12,782 nucleotides of DNA from Bacteroidales bacterium UBA1756 (lineage in GTDB: Bacteria > Bacteroidota > Bacteroidia > Bacteroidales > WCHB1-69). Under the pieces are notes generated by a model. It ran no database searches. It was not told where the DNA came from and worked only from the letters and a program-made list of their open reading frames with translations. Positions 1 to 7,071 of this stretch are shown here, piece by piece. A program made the translations under genes and the position numbers. Numbering within the stretch: position 1 is the stretch's first letter; each line of letters starts with the position of its first letter. The stretch spans positions 8,935-21,716 of the forward strand of contig DCHI01000075.1 of assembly GCA_002314795.1 (NCBI GenBank), given 5' to 3'.

Positions 1-21
1 CAGGCGCAAGCCTGCCTGAAT

Positions 22-81
22 GCGAACGCAGTGAGCAAAATCCAAAAAAAAGCGAACGCAGTGAGCCAAAATCCAAAATAA
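22..81. repeat. Two tandem copies of a 30-bp unit
   Basis: The 15-mer GCGAACGCAGTGAGC occurs at 22-36 and again at 52-66. Each copy is followed by a near-identical A-rich tail containing CAAAATCCAAAA, which gives a 30-bp period. The copies differ by one extra C and by small changes in the A-run. The stretch is open in two plus frames from the left edge; one of them reads as two ERSE-containing units and ends with TAA at about 115, so it could be the 3' end of a gene that begins outside the window. Similar AACGCAGTGAGC-type repeats are often seen at gene ends in bacterial genomes; I infer an intergenic or gene-terminal repeat without known function. Confidence 0.6.
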
Positions 82-86
82 TTTCG

Positions 87-94
87 TACTTTAG
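87..94 (+). promoter_or_regulatory. Weak -7 box candidate for the oxidoreductase operon
   Basis: TACTTTAG differs at one position from the Bacteroidetes -7 consensus TAnnTTTG and is followed by CGGCC, resembling the context of the better boxes in this window. I see no clear TTTG at the -33 position. If used, the leader before the first ATG would be about 60 bases and very AT-rich. Confidence 0.35.
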
Positions 95-161
95 CGGCCT
101 TATTGCGTAAAAATCAAAAAATTGATAATCAACCTATTATAAAACTTAAATCAAAACAATT

Positions 162-383
162 ATGGCATTTAAAGGAGCTTTAATCATTGACACGGAAAAG
201 TGTAAAGGTTGTGGCGTTTGCATCACTGGATGTCCCAACAACTGCATCGCACTTTCCAAACACGTAAATGCGAAGGGTTACAATTACCTTGAGACGATTA
301 ACGAGGACGCTTGCATTGGCTGTGCCAGTTGCGCGGTCATCTGTCCTGACGGCGTCATCGAAGTCTATCGCGCCAAGGAATAA
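162..383 (+). CDS. korD: 2-oxoacid:ferredoxin oxidoreductase, ferredoxin-like (delta) subunit
   Basis: This 73-residue protein is a small di-cluster ferredoxin that carries electrons in a 2-oxoacid:ferredoxin oxidoreductase. Two CxxCxxCxxxCP motifs are visible, with cysteines at 14, 17, 20, 24 and at 51, 54, 57, 61, each set suited to one [4Fe-4S] cluster; Cys28 is an extra, probably non-ligand cysteine. It is the first gene of a four-gene operon (55 bp to the next gene), and in this enzyme class the delta subunit is commonly encoded beside alpha, beta and gamma. The ATG at 162 follows an AT-rich leader without a Shine-Dalgarno, normal for Bacteroidetes. Whether the enzyme prefers 2-oxoglutarate (Kor) or branched-chain 2-oxoacids (Vor) cannot be decided from this subunit. 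Confidence 0.93.
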   Translation: MAFKGALIIDTEKCKGCGVCITGCPNNCIALSKHVNAKGYNYLETINEDACIGCASCAVICPDGVIEVYRAKE

Positions 384-438
384 CCTTACTACATTCATTA
401 GAATCAATTTCAACAATTAAAAACTAAACATCTTCAAA

Positions 439-1518
439 ATGGCAAAAGAATTAAAATTAATGAAGGGAAACCAAGCCATTGCAGAAGCCGCAATCCGCTG
501 TGGTTGTGACGGATACTTTGGCTATCCCATCACTCCTCAAAGTGAGGTTCTCGAGCATCTGATGGCAGAAAGACCTTATTTGACTACCGGTATGGTCGTT
601 CTTCAGGCCGAAAGTGAGTTGGCATCCATCAATATGGTTTATGCCGGAGCATCCTGCGGTAAACGCGTAATGACCTCCTCCTCATCCCCGGGTTTCTCCC
701 TGATGCAAGAAGGTTTGTCCTACCTTGCAGGTGCAGAACTTCCCGCACTGTGTGTTAACGTCGTTCGTGGCGGCCCAGGTCTTGGTACCATCCAGCCCTC
801 ACAGTCTGACTATTTCCAGACCACAAAGGGTGGCGGTCACGGTGACTATCGTTTGATTACCCTCGCACCGGCTTCCGTACAGGAAATGTACGATTTCGTA
901 GAACTCGGTTTCGACCTGGCATTCAAATATAGAAATCCCGTTGCCATCCTCTCCGACGGTGTTATCGGACAGGTAATGGAAAAAGTTATGGTTGACGATT
1001 ACAAACCACGCTGGGACAATGAATTCATTGAAAAGAATTGCCCGTGGGCAGCTACCGGCCACCGTGCTGGCGGTCGCCACACCATCGTCACCTCCTTGGA
1101 ACTCGAAGCGCTCAAGCAGGAAGCTATCAACGACAGAATCCAAGCCAAGTACAGAAAGTGCGAAGAAGAGGATGTCCGTTACGAAGCCATCCAATGCGAA
1201 GATGCAGACTACATTTTCGTTGCTTACGGTTCCGCCGCTCGTATCTGTATGAAGGCAATGGAACTTGCCCGCGCAGAAGGCATCAAGGTCGGCTTGGTCC
1301 GTCCTATCACTTTGTGGCCTTTCCCGATAAAAGCCGTTGCCGAAATCGGTGGCCGTATGAAGAAAATCCTGTGCGTAGAAATGAGCGCTGGCCAGATGAT
1401 CGAAGACGTCAAGTTGGCTGTCAACTGCAACGTTCCAGTAGAACATTTCGGTCGTTACGGTGGCGTCATCCCGACTCCGGTAGAAATCGCCGACGCATTG
1501 AAAAAAATGGTCAAATAA
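439..1518 (+). CDS. korA: 2-oxoacid:ferredoxin oxidoreductase subunit alpha (KorA/VorB type)
   Basis: This 359-residue protein is the alpha subunit of a CoA-acylating 2-oxoacid:ferredoxin oxidoreductase, which oxidatively decarboxylates a 2-oxoacid to an acyl-CoA and reduces ferredoxin in the cytoplasm. The family signature YPITPQSE is at residues 29-36. A second conserved stretch, TSSSSPGFSLMQEGL, is at 79-93, followed by RGGPGLGT near 110-117 and a QSDY element near 122-125. The C-terminal third looks like the transketolase-C-like domain of the family. Length is normal for the form with separate gamma and delta subunits. The same type is often named VorB (3-methyl-2-oxobutanoate dehydrogenase) in Bacteroidetes, so the symbol is provisional and the substrate open. 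Codons are rich in AAC, ATC, TTC, GGT and CGT, which suggests high expression. Confidence 0.92.
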   Translation: MAKELKLMKGNQAIAEAAIRCGCDGYFGYPITPQSEVLEHLMAERPYLTTGMVVLQAESELASINMVYAGASCGKRVMTSSSSPGFSLMQEGLSYLAGAELPALCVNVVRGGPGLGTIQPSQSDYFQTTKGGGHGDYRLITLAPASVQEMYDFVELGFDLAFKYRNPVAILSDGVIGQVMEKVMVDDYKPRWDNEFIEKNCPWAATGHRAGGRHTIVTSLELEALKQEAINDRIQAKYRKCEEEDVRYEAIQCEDADYIFVAYGSAARICMKAMELARAEGIKVGLVRPITLWPFPIKAVAEIGGRMKKILCVEMSAGQMIEDVKLAVNCNVPVEHFGRYGGVIPTPVEIADALKKMVK

Positions 1519-1536
1519 TTTAATTCATTGAAAATT

Positions 1537-2379
1537 ATGACAAGAGAAGATATAATCAAACCTGAAAACTTAGTGTACAGACGCACGCCGGTCCTCACCG
1601 ACAACGTAATGCACTATTGCCCTGGCTGCGGCCACGGCGTCGTTCACAGAATCATCGCTGAAGTCATTGAAGAAATGGGTATCCAAGACAATGTCATCGG
1701 TATTTCGCCCGTTGGCTGCTCCGTATTGGCATACAACTATTTCGACGTTGACTTCGTAGAAGCAGCTCACGGACGTGCTCCGGCGTGCGCTTCCGCTATC
1801 AAACGTCTCCGCCCCGAAACGTTCGTTTTCTCATACCAAGGCGACGGTGACTTGGCCTCCATCGGTTGCGCAGAAGTAATGCACGCTTGCAACCGTGGCG
1901 AAAACATCACGATGATTTTCATCAACAACGGTATCTACGGTATGACCGGTGGTCAGATGGCTCCTACTACCCTCGAAGGTATGGAAACCGTTACCTGTCC
2001 TTACGGCCGTGATCCCGAACTGATGGGTCACACTATGCGTTTGACCGAAATGCTGGCACAACTTCCTGGTACATATTATGTTACCCGCCAAGCCGTTTAT
2101 ACGCCAGCATTGGCTCGCAAATGCAAGAAAGCTATCCGCCAGGCATTTGAAAACCAAAAACTCAACAAGGGTGTTTCCTTCGTAGAAGTAACCTCCAACT
2201 GTAACTCAGGTTGGAAAATGACTCCTGTTCAGGCCAACAAGTGGATGGAAGAAAACACGTTGAAATACTTCCCGCTCGGCGATATGAAGGTAGAAGGCAA
2301 GTTCGATCCCAAGTTCATCGAACGCGTCGGCACTTTCGACCAGCCCAATGAAACCCGTTTCTCATTGAGAAGTAAATAA
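1537..2379 (+). CDS. korB: 2-oxoacid:ferredoxin oxidoreductase subunit beta (thiamine diphosphate-binding)
   Basis: This is the catalytic subunit that binds thiamine diphosphate and is expected to hold the proximal Fe-S cluster. Numbered from the ATG at 1537 (280 residues), CPGCGHG is at 28-34, SPVGCS at 57-62 and HGRAPACA at 78-85. The ThDP/Mg motif begins GDGDLASIG at 102 and continues to NNGIYGMTGGQ at 130-140. I chose ATG 1537 over the in-frame TTG at 1528 because the TTG version adds only three residues and ATG is the usual start here. It begins 18 bp after the alpha gene and 24 bp before gamma, so co-transcription is nearly certain. Compact, full-length KorB/VorA-like protein; substrate preference is not visible. 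Confidence 0.92.
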   Translation: MTREDIIKPENLVYRRTPVLTDNVMHYCPGCGHGVVHRIIAEVIEEMGIQDNVIGISPVGCSVLAYNYFDVDFVEAAHGRAPACASAIKRLRPETFVFSYQGDGDLASIGCAEVMHACNRGENITMIFINNGIYGMTGGQMAPTTLEGMETVTCPYGRDPELMGHTMRLTEMLAQLPGTYYVTRQAVYTPALARKCKKAIRQAFENQKLNKGVSFVEVTSNCNSGWKMTPVQANKWMEENTLKYFPLGDMKVEGKFDPKFIERVGTFDQPNETRFSLRSK

Positions 2380-2403
2380 TTAATTTTTAAAATCACAAAA
2401 GAA

Positions 2404-2955
2404 ATGACAGAAGAAATAATTATAGCAGGCTTCGGCGGCCAAGGCGTACTCTCAATGGGTAAGATTTTGGCATACGCCGGCATTATGCAGGACAAGGAAG
2501 TCAGCTGGCTTCCCTCCTACGGCCCGGAAATGCGTGGCGGTACTTCTAACGTTACCGTTATCTTAAGCGACGAACGTATCTGTTCTCCCTATTTGAACCA
2601 GTTCGACACCGCCATCATCCTCAACCAACAATCTATGGACAAGTTTGAGTCCTCCGTCAAACCTGGTGGCCTCCTGATTTACGACCCGAACGGAATCAGC
2701 CATCACCCGACCCGCAAGGACATCAACATTTATCAAGTCGCTGCTGCTGACAAAGCCAGCGAACTCGGTATCTCCAAACTGTTCAATATGATTATCCTCG
2801 GTGGCTTCTTGGCTGTAAAACCGTTGGTAACTCCTGAAATGTTGCACAAAGGATTGGAAAAATCTCTTCCCGAACGTCACCACCACCTCATCCCCAAGAA
2901 TGAGGAAGCGGTTGAAATCGGAAAAGGTTTGTTGAAACCGTATCATACTCTCTAA
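2404..2955 (+). CDS. korC: 2-oxoacid:ferredoxin oxidoreductase subunit gamma
   Basis: This 183-residue protein matches the gamma domain of pyruvate/2-oxoacid oxidoreductases (POR family), which assembles with alpha and beta and contributes to CoA handling. The glycine-rich motif GFGGQGV is at residues 9-15, and the family stretch PSYGPEMRGGT is at 37-47. It is the last gene of the operon: 24 bp after beta, and followed within 25 bp by a strong intrinsic terminator. Together the four genes make a complete enzyme, with nothing missing or fused. The start ATG follows an AT-rich leader; no alternative start is nearby. The Kor versus Vor name is unresolved as for the other subunits. Confidence 0.92.
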   Translation: MTEEIIIAGFGGQGVLSMGKILAYAGIMQDKEVSWLPSYGPEMRGGTSNVTVILSDERICSPYLNQFDTAIILNQQSMDKFESSVKPGGLLIYDPNGISHHPTRKDINIYQVAAADKASELGISKLFNMIILGGFLAVKPLVTPEMLHKGLEKSLPERHHHLIPKNEEAVEIGKGLLKPYHTL

Positions 2956-2974
2956 CATATAATAGGTATGAATG

Positions 2975-3008
2975 AAAAACGGCAGCCGAAAGGTTGCCGT
3001 TTTTTTTT
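2975..3008. terminator. Strong intrinsic terminator, probably bidirectional
   Basis: The arms AACGGCAGCC (2978-2987) and GGTTGCCGTT (2992-3001) pair over 10 bp with one G-U wobble around a GAAA tetraloop. The stem is flanked by five A at 2975-2979 and nine T at 3000-3008. On the plus strand it ends the oxidoreductase operon; on the minus strand the A-run becomes a T-run, so it can also stop the convergent gene whose stop codon is at 3062. Confidence 0.92.
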
Positions 3009-3061
3009 GAGGAAAAATATTCGATGTCTATTCTTACATTGGAGATATTCGCCAATGAACT

Positions 3062-4540
3062 TTATTTCAGTAGTGAGATTTTAGTGATATACGAATCGGC
3101 AACGGTGAACATATTTCCATCTTCTTGCATCTCTATATAGATGTCATCGCCGTCAAAGTGCCAATTTCCGATGAAATATTTGTCAATCCCTTTATTCTGG
3201 AAAAGCATCTGTTTTTCAATGCCATCGGGAGATATTTTGGCTATCCGAGTGCAGAGTCCGCTGAGCATTGCTCCCAGACCGATGCTCAAGACCATTGGTT
3301 CACCTTCCTTAATGTTGTCTGTGTAAATCAGGTAAAGGTCGTTCCCGTTTTGTTCAACGGAAAAGCTGAGGCTAATCCGAATGGGTTCGATTTTTCGGTT
3401 CGAGTAGGACTTTTGGCTTTTAACAATTTGGTAAACCTCTTGAAACTCTCCGTTCTGATCCAGTGTTTGGCATATAATGTCCTTGCAAGTGTAAGTCATA
3501 TGGTCACGTCCCTGCACCTCATTTTGATATTCGCCTAACAAAACGATGGTCCCATTGTCGAGTTCGCAAGCTTTGACAGTTTCAAGGTGGCCAGATTTTG
3601 TGAGTTGGCATTCATCAGGAAAAAGGCTATAATTCTGTGTCACAATATCTCCTGAATTTCGGTCAAAAATTTGTGAATTGCAACCGCTTTTGCCTTTTTT
3701 ATCGGTTAGATATTGACCGATGAAGTGTTTCCCATTTTCCAATAGTAGGAACCGGGGAAACGCAATGTATTCAAATCCATCCCAGTGGAAAGGGAGCCGA
3801 TATTCTGAACCGTGGTCATTTCCTCCAACCAGTGCTATATAGTTGGCGTCAAAAGATAGCCACCTTTTCCCATAGCCACCAAATAGAATGGCTACTTCTC
3901 CATCCTCGGATAGAGTGGCTGCTTCGCACAACAAATAGGGCTCTTTTATATTGTATGGCTTGAAGTCGTAGTTGCTCACTTCGTTGCCCAAGCTGTCATA
4001 TACGAAAACCTTATAGTTTGCAATTTCTTTTCGTTTGATTTTCTCTTCGATGATGATAGCGTGCATCTTGTTGCTCTTGGAGTGCAGTTGCCAGAAAAAT
4101 GGATAGCGTTTGCTATTTAGATGAATCTTCTCAGGCGTTTTCACCGACGATGTTCCTTTTTTGGTAACACGGGTTGGGCAGTAGTAATAATCTCTATTCT
4201 TCTTTTTAAATATGTAAGAACAGAAGTACTCATCGCCGGCATCGAATCCTAACGCAAGTCTGTGCTCTTTAGGAAGTATCAGCTTGCGAATGGCCAATTT
4301 TTTTGATTGTTTGTCATAAGTGAGCAATGTATGGTTGTAGAATGGGTCAGTACCATATATTGGGGAGATGTAGGTGGTCATCTGCTGGCTGTCGTCGCTC
4401 ACTACGAAATGCTGGTATTGCAGAGAGTTGTAGTGCGTGCTTTTACGATTAACAAAGATCGTTTCCTTAACTTCTGCTATTTGCCCGAAAACGGTAGCGC
4501 AAAACATTGCAATAATGAATGTGATAAAACTCTTTTTCAT
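3062..4540 (-). CDS. Secreted protein of unknown function
   Basis: I do not recognise this 492-residue protein. Residues 1-19 form a clear Sec signal peptide (MKK, a hydrophobic core, then a VFG-Q cleavage-like site before Gln20), without a lipobox cysteine, so export to the periplasm or beyond is likely. The mature part is rich in short beta-type segments and aromatic residues, with recurring patterns such as FDRNSGD, LDQNGEF and ISPDGIEKQ that resemble strand-turn-strand units; a beta-propeller-like fold is an inference only. No T9SS sorting domain, catalytic motif or membrane anchor is seen at the C-terminus. It is a single gene with a good promoter upstream (4638-4667) and shares the bidirectional terminator with the oxidoreductase operon. 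Its codon use is AT-richer than the operon's, suggesting modest expression. Confidence 0.8.
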   Translation of the reverse strand: MKKSFITFIIAMFCATVFGQIAEVKETIFVNRKSTHYNSLQYQHFVVSDDSQQMTTYISPIYGTDPFYNHTLLTYDKQSKKLAIRKLILPKEHRLALGFDAGDEYFCSYIFKKKNRDYYYCPTRVTKKGTSSVKTPEKIHLNSKRYPFFWQLHSKSNKMHAIIIEEKIKRKEIANYKVFVYDSLGNEVSNYDFKPYNIKEPYLLCEAATLSEDGEVAILFGGYGKRWLSFDANYIALVGGNDHGSEYRLPFHWDGFEYIAFPRFLLLENGKHFIGQYLTDKKGKSGCNSQIFDRNSGDIVTQNYSLFPDECQLTKSGHLETVKACELDNGTIVLLGEYQNEVQGRDHMTYTCKDIICQTLDQNGEFQEVYQIVKSQKSYSNRKIEPIRISLSFSVEQNGNDLYLIYTDNIKEGEPMVLSIGLGAMLSGLCTRIAKISPDGIEKQMLFQNKGIDKYFIGNWHFDGDDIYIEMQEDGNMFTVADSYITKISLLK

Positions 4541-4637
4541 AATGTGGGATTTAATAAAAATTCTGTTCTTACTTTTTTAATACTATCCTTTGGACTTTGT
4601 GAATTCTGTTAACCTAAAGCCAAAAGGAAACGAGTTG

Positions 4638-4667
4638 CAAAGTTAGATATTATTTTCTCATTTCAAA
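4638..4667 (-). promoter_or_regulatory. Bacteroidetes-type promoter for the secreted protein gene
   Basis: Read on the minus strand, TTTG (4667-4664) is followed after 18 bases by TAACTTTG (4645-4638), a full match to the TTTG / TAnnTTTG arrangement of Bacteroidetes housekeeping promoters. The predicted start leaves a leader of about 90 bases before the ATG at 4540. This is the best two-element promoter in the window. Confidence 0.75.
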
Positions 4668-4688
4668 CAGTCTAACGATATTTTTTTG

Positions 4689-6413
4689 CTAAAAGAACCA
4701 CCCTTTCTGCTTGTCCTTTTCACCTTTTGTTTTTGCAGAAAAAACCTTGTCTCCAGTATAAGGATCGTACCCGAGATAGTACATAGCCGTCGCGTACGTC
4801 ATCGGCGTGGGCGTGAAGTCCTGCACTTGCTCAATGTGAAGGTGCTGATTCTCAGTAGCTTTATGCAATCCCTTCATATCATCGATGGTGCAGCCCGGAT
4901 GAGCAGAAATGAAATAAGGAACTAATTGCTGGCGGAGTTTTTCCTGCCGGTTGATATTTTGAAATCGTTGATTGAACGTCAGAAAAGTGTCGAAATGGGG
5001 CTTTCTCATCTTGTCGAGAACCTTCGCCTCCGTATGTTCGGGCGCCACTTTCAGCCGCCCCGAAACGTGGTGCAAAATCACCTCACGAAGATATTCTGTC
5101 AGGCCGTTTTCCTTGTCGGCTCGTTCATCATTAATCAAAAGGTCGTAACGGATTCCGCTCCCAATCGTGATGCGTTTCACCCCCGCGGTTGCCGTTGCTT
5201 TCCGATACAACGCCGTCAGCGGTTTATGATTGATAATGAGGTTCTTGCAAATGCGTGGATGAATGCACGAGGGCCGTTGACAGTTTCTGCAGAGTTCACT
5301 GTTTTTTCCCTTCATCCGATACATATTGGCCGAAGGAGCCCCCAAGTCGGAAATATGCCCTTTGAAATAACTTCTTTGTGACAAATCCTTAACTTCCTGA
5401 AGAATAGACGTTTCACTTCGAGAACTGATGAAACGTCCCTGGTGGGCGGTGATGGCACAGAAGCTGCATCCACCAAAACAGCCCCGATGAATGGTGATGG
5501 AATTTTTAATCATTTCCCAAGCGGGAATGTCGCCCCGTTTCGCGTACTTCGGGTGCGGGGCATTCATCATCTTGTCCGACAGTGCGTACGAGTCCATTTC
5601 CTCCTCGGTTGCGGGCGGGTACGGCGGTTTCACCACCAAATATTTCTTGTTGTAGGGTTGTACCATCGTCCGTTGAAACATCTTGTTGGTTTCCGTTTCA
5701 AAGGCGGCGAAATTCTCCCCATAGAAACGTTTGTTGCTCAATTCTTTTTCAAAAGGATGAAGAAACAACGTTTCTTCTTTTTTACAATAATCATTTAAAT
5801 TATTGGTAATGAATGCAATTTGAGAACATTCGTTGAGATGTTCACGCCAATTTTCATACTGAAACATTTTTACCAAGTCGGTCATCGGGCGTTCTGCCAT
5901 TCCATAGACCAATATGTCGGCGGGGCAATCCATCAGGATGGACGGTTTAAGGGAATCGCTCCAATAATCGTAGTGGGAAAGGCGGCGCAAGGATGCTTCA
6001 ATGCCGCCGATGACGATGGGTGTATCGGGGAAAAGTTTTCGTAACCACTTGGTATAGATGATGGTAGCATAATCCGGACGGAAGCCGTGCTGACCTCCGG
6101 GGGTGTAGGCGTCATCGTGACGGAGCCGTTTGGTGGAAGTGTAGTGGTTGACCATCGAATCCATATTGCCGGCGGTGACACCGAAGAAGAGGCGCGGTTT
6201 TCCTAATTTGGCGAAGTCGCGTCCGTCGTCCTGCCAGTTGGGTTGAGGGACGATGGCCACGCGCAGCCCCATCTGCTCCAACCAGCGTCCGATGACGGCC
6301 GGTCCGAACGACGGGTGGTCGACGTAAGCGTCGCCGCTGATGATGATGACGTCGAGGTAGTTCCAACCGAGGGCATCCACCTCTTTTTTAGTCGTGGGGA
6401 GAAAATGATCCAT
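4689..6413 (-). CDS. ygiQ: YgiQ-family radical SAM protein
   Basis: The protein opens with FLPTTKKEVDALGWNYLD and GDAYVDHPSFG, typical of the YgiQ (UPF0313) N-terminal domain. A radical-SAM CxxxCxxC motif follows at Cys312, Cys316 and Cys319 (numbered from ATG 6413, 574 residues), expected to bind a [4Fe-4S] cluster and S-adenosylmethionine. A second cysteine set, C375, C378, C383 and C389, lies about 55 residues further on. The reading frame is open up to 6479, but the ATG at 6413 is preferred: family homology begins there, and a perfect -7 box (6433-6440) lies inside the longer version. The reaction of this family is not established as far as I know. It stands alone, divergent from the chrA pair; no terminator is seen after its stop. 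Confidence 0.92.
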   Translation of the reverse strand: MDHFLPTTKKEVDALGWNYLDVIIISGDAYVDHPSFGPAVIGRWLEQMGLRVAIVPQPNWQDDGRDFAKLGKPRLFFGVTAGNMDSMVNHYTSTKRLRHDDAYTPGGQHGFRPDYATIIYTKWLRKLFPDTPIVIGGIEASLRRLSHYDYWSDSLKPSILMDCPADILVYGMAERPMTDLVKMFQYENWREHLNECSQIAFITNNLNDYCKKEETLFLHPFEKELSNKRFYGENFAAFETETNKMFQRTMVQPYNKKYLVVKPPYPPATEEEMDSYALSDKMMNAPHPKYAKRGDIPAWEMIKNSITIHRGCFGGCSFCAITAHQGRFISSRSETSILQEVKDLSQRSYFKGHISDLGAPSANMYRMKGKNSELCRNCQRPSCIHPRICKNLIINHKPLTALYRKATATAGVKRITIGSGIRYDLLINDERADKENGLTEYLREVILHHVSGRLKVAPEHTEAKVLDKMRKPHFDTFLTFNQRFQNINRQEKLRQQLVPYFISAHPGCTIDDMKGLHKATENQHLHIEQVQDFTPTPMTYATAMYYLGYDPYTGDKVFSAKTKGEKDKQKGWFF

Positions 6414-6432
6414 CTGGTTTACATTTAGGCGG

Positions 6433-6440
6433 CAAAAATA
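6433..6440 (-). promoter_or_regulatory. -7 box for ygiQ
   Basis: The minus strand reads TATTTTTG, a full match to TAnnTTTG, followed by CCGCC. A good -33 element at the expected distance is not obvious. The predicted leader is only about 10-20 bases, ending at the ATG at 6413. It excludes the upstream in-frame ATG at 6479 as the start for a transcript from this box. Confidence 0.6.
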
Positions 6441-6471
6441 CGGCTTTTGCTCAAAATGAAGTAGGGTAACC

Positions 6472-6503
6472 TTTTCCACTTTTCAGCAAAAAGCGTACTT
6501 TTG
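6472..6503 (+). promoter_or_regulatory. Promoter for the chrA pair
   Basis: TACTTTTG at 6496-6503 is a full match to TAnnTTTG. A TTTT at 6472-6475 sits at the -33 position with a 20-base gap. The GTG start at 6526 lies about 22 bases downstream. It faces away from the ygiQ box 55 bp to its left, so both genes share a compact divergent control region. Confidence 0.6.
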
Positions 6504-6525
6504 CCCTCCCAAAAAACAGAGCCAA

Positions 6526-7071
6526 GTGGTCACGCTTTTCCAACTTTTCTGGTCCTTCTTCAAAATCGGAACCTTCACGATAGGAGGCGGTTACGCAATG
6601 ATTCCGCTGATGGAGAAAGAAATTGTTGACCGGCACCGGTGGCTCGACAAAGAGGAATTTTTAGACATTCTGTCCGTTTCACAAGCAATGCCCGGAATTT
6701 TTGCCGCCAATATGGCCACATACGTAGGCAAGCGCCTCCGCGGCTGGCAGGGAGCCGTCGTCTCCGTGATTGGCAACGTGTTGGTTCCCATTATTTTAAT
6801 ATTGCTATTGGCAATTTTTTTTCAAACTTTTCGTGAAAATCGGTTGGTAGAAAGTATCTTTATGGGCATTCGTCCCGTGGTCGTGGCACTGATTGCTGCC
6901 CCCGTTTTTTCGATGGCGAAAACGGCCAAGGTTTCGAAAACCAACTTCTGGATTCCGTTGTTGGCAGCGGCGCTGATTTGGGTTTTAGGAATCTCTCCAA
7001 TCATTGTCATTTTTTTGGCGGCATTAGGCGGTTTCATTTATGGTAGATGCCGGAAAGGAGCGGAGCAATGA
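6526..7071 (+). CDS. Chromate transporter (ChrA) family, N-terminal half-size subunit
   Basis: This is a 181-residue half-size member of the CHR family of membrane transporters. The conserved GGGYAMIP is at residues 20-27, and the second family block SQAMPGIFAANMATYVG is at 52-68; the rest is about five hydrophobic membrane segments. It starts with GTG at 6526; no in-frame ATG lies between the promoter and the first conserved block. The next gene overlaps its stop by 4 bp (ATGA) and is also a half-size ChrA, so the two probably form one heteromeric transporter, as known for short-chain CHR pairs. Some CHR proteins export chromate, but the substrate here is not shown by the sequence. Confidence 0.9.
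   Translation: MVTLFQLFWSFFKIGTFTIGGGYAMIPLMEKEIVDRHRWLDKEEFLDILSVSQAMPGIFAANMATYVGKRLRGWQGAVVSVIGNVLVPIILILLLAIFFQTFRENRLVESIFMGIRPVVVALIAAPVFSMAKTAKVSKTNFWIPLLAAALIWVLGISPIIVIFLAALGGFIYGRCRKGAEQ
7054..7060 (+). promoter_or_regulatory. Shine-Dalgarno deciding the start of the second chrA half
   Basis: AAAGGAG ends 7 bases before the ATG at 7068. It is one of the few clear Shine-Dalgarno sequences in the window and favours ATG 7068 over the in-frame ATG at 7047. It lies within the end of the upstream chrA gene, fitting translational coupling. Confidence 0.6.

Noticed and set aside
1..14. CAGGC-GCAA-GCCTG hairpin at the left edge as a terminator
   Set aside because: The stem is only 5 bp within the window and is not followed by a T-run; the left arm may continue outside the window, so it cannot be judged.
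122..132. TTGATAATCAA upstream of the oxidoreductase operon, resembling an FNR half-site pair
   Set aside because: FNR/CRP-type sites need a four-base or longer spacer between TTGAT and ATCAA; here it is one base, in AT-rich DNA.
799..1446. A 215-codon minus-strand open frame opposite the alpha subunit gene
   Set aside because: It is a mirror of the biased codons of korA; no homology features are visible.
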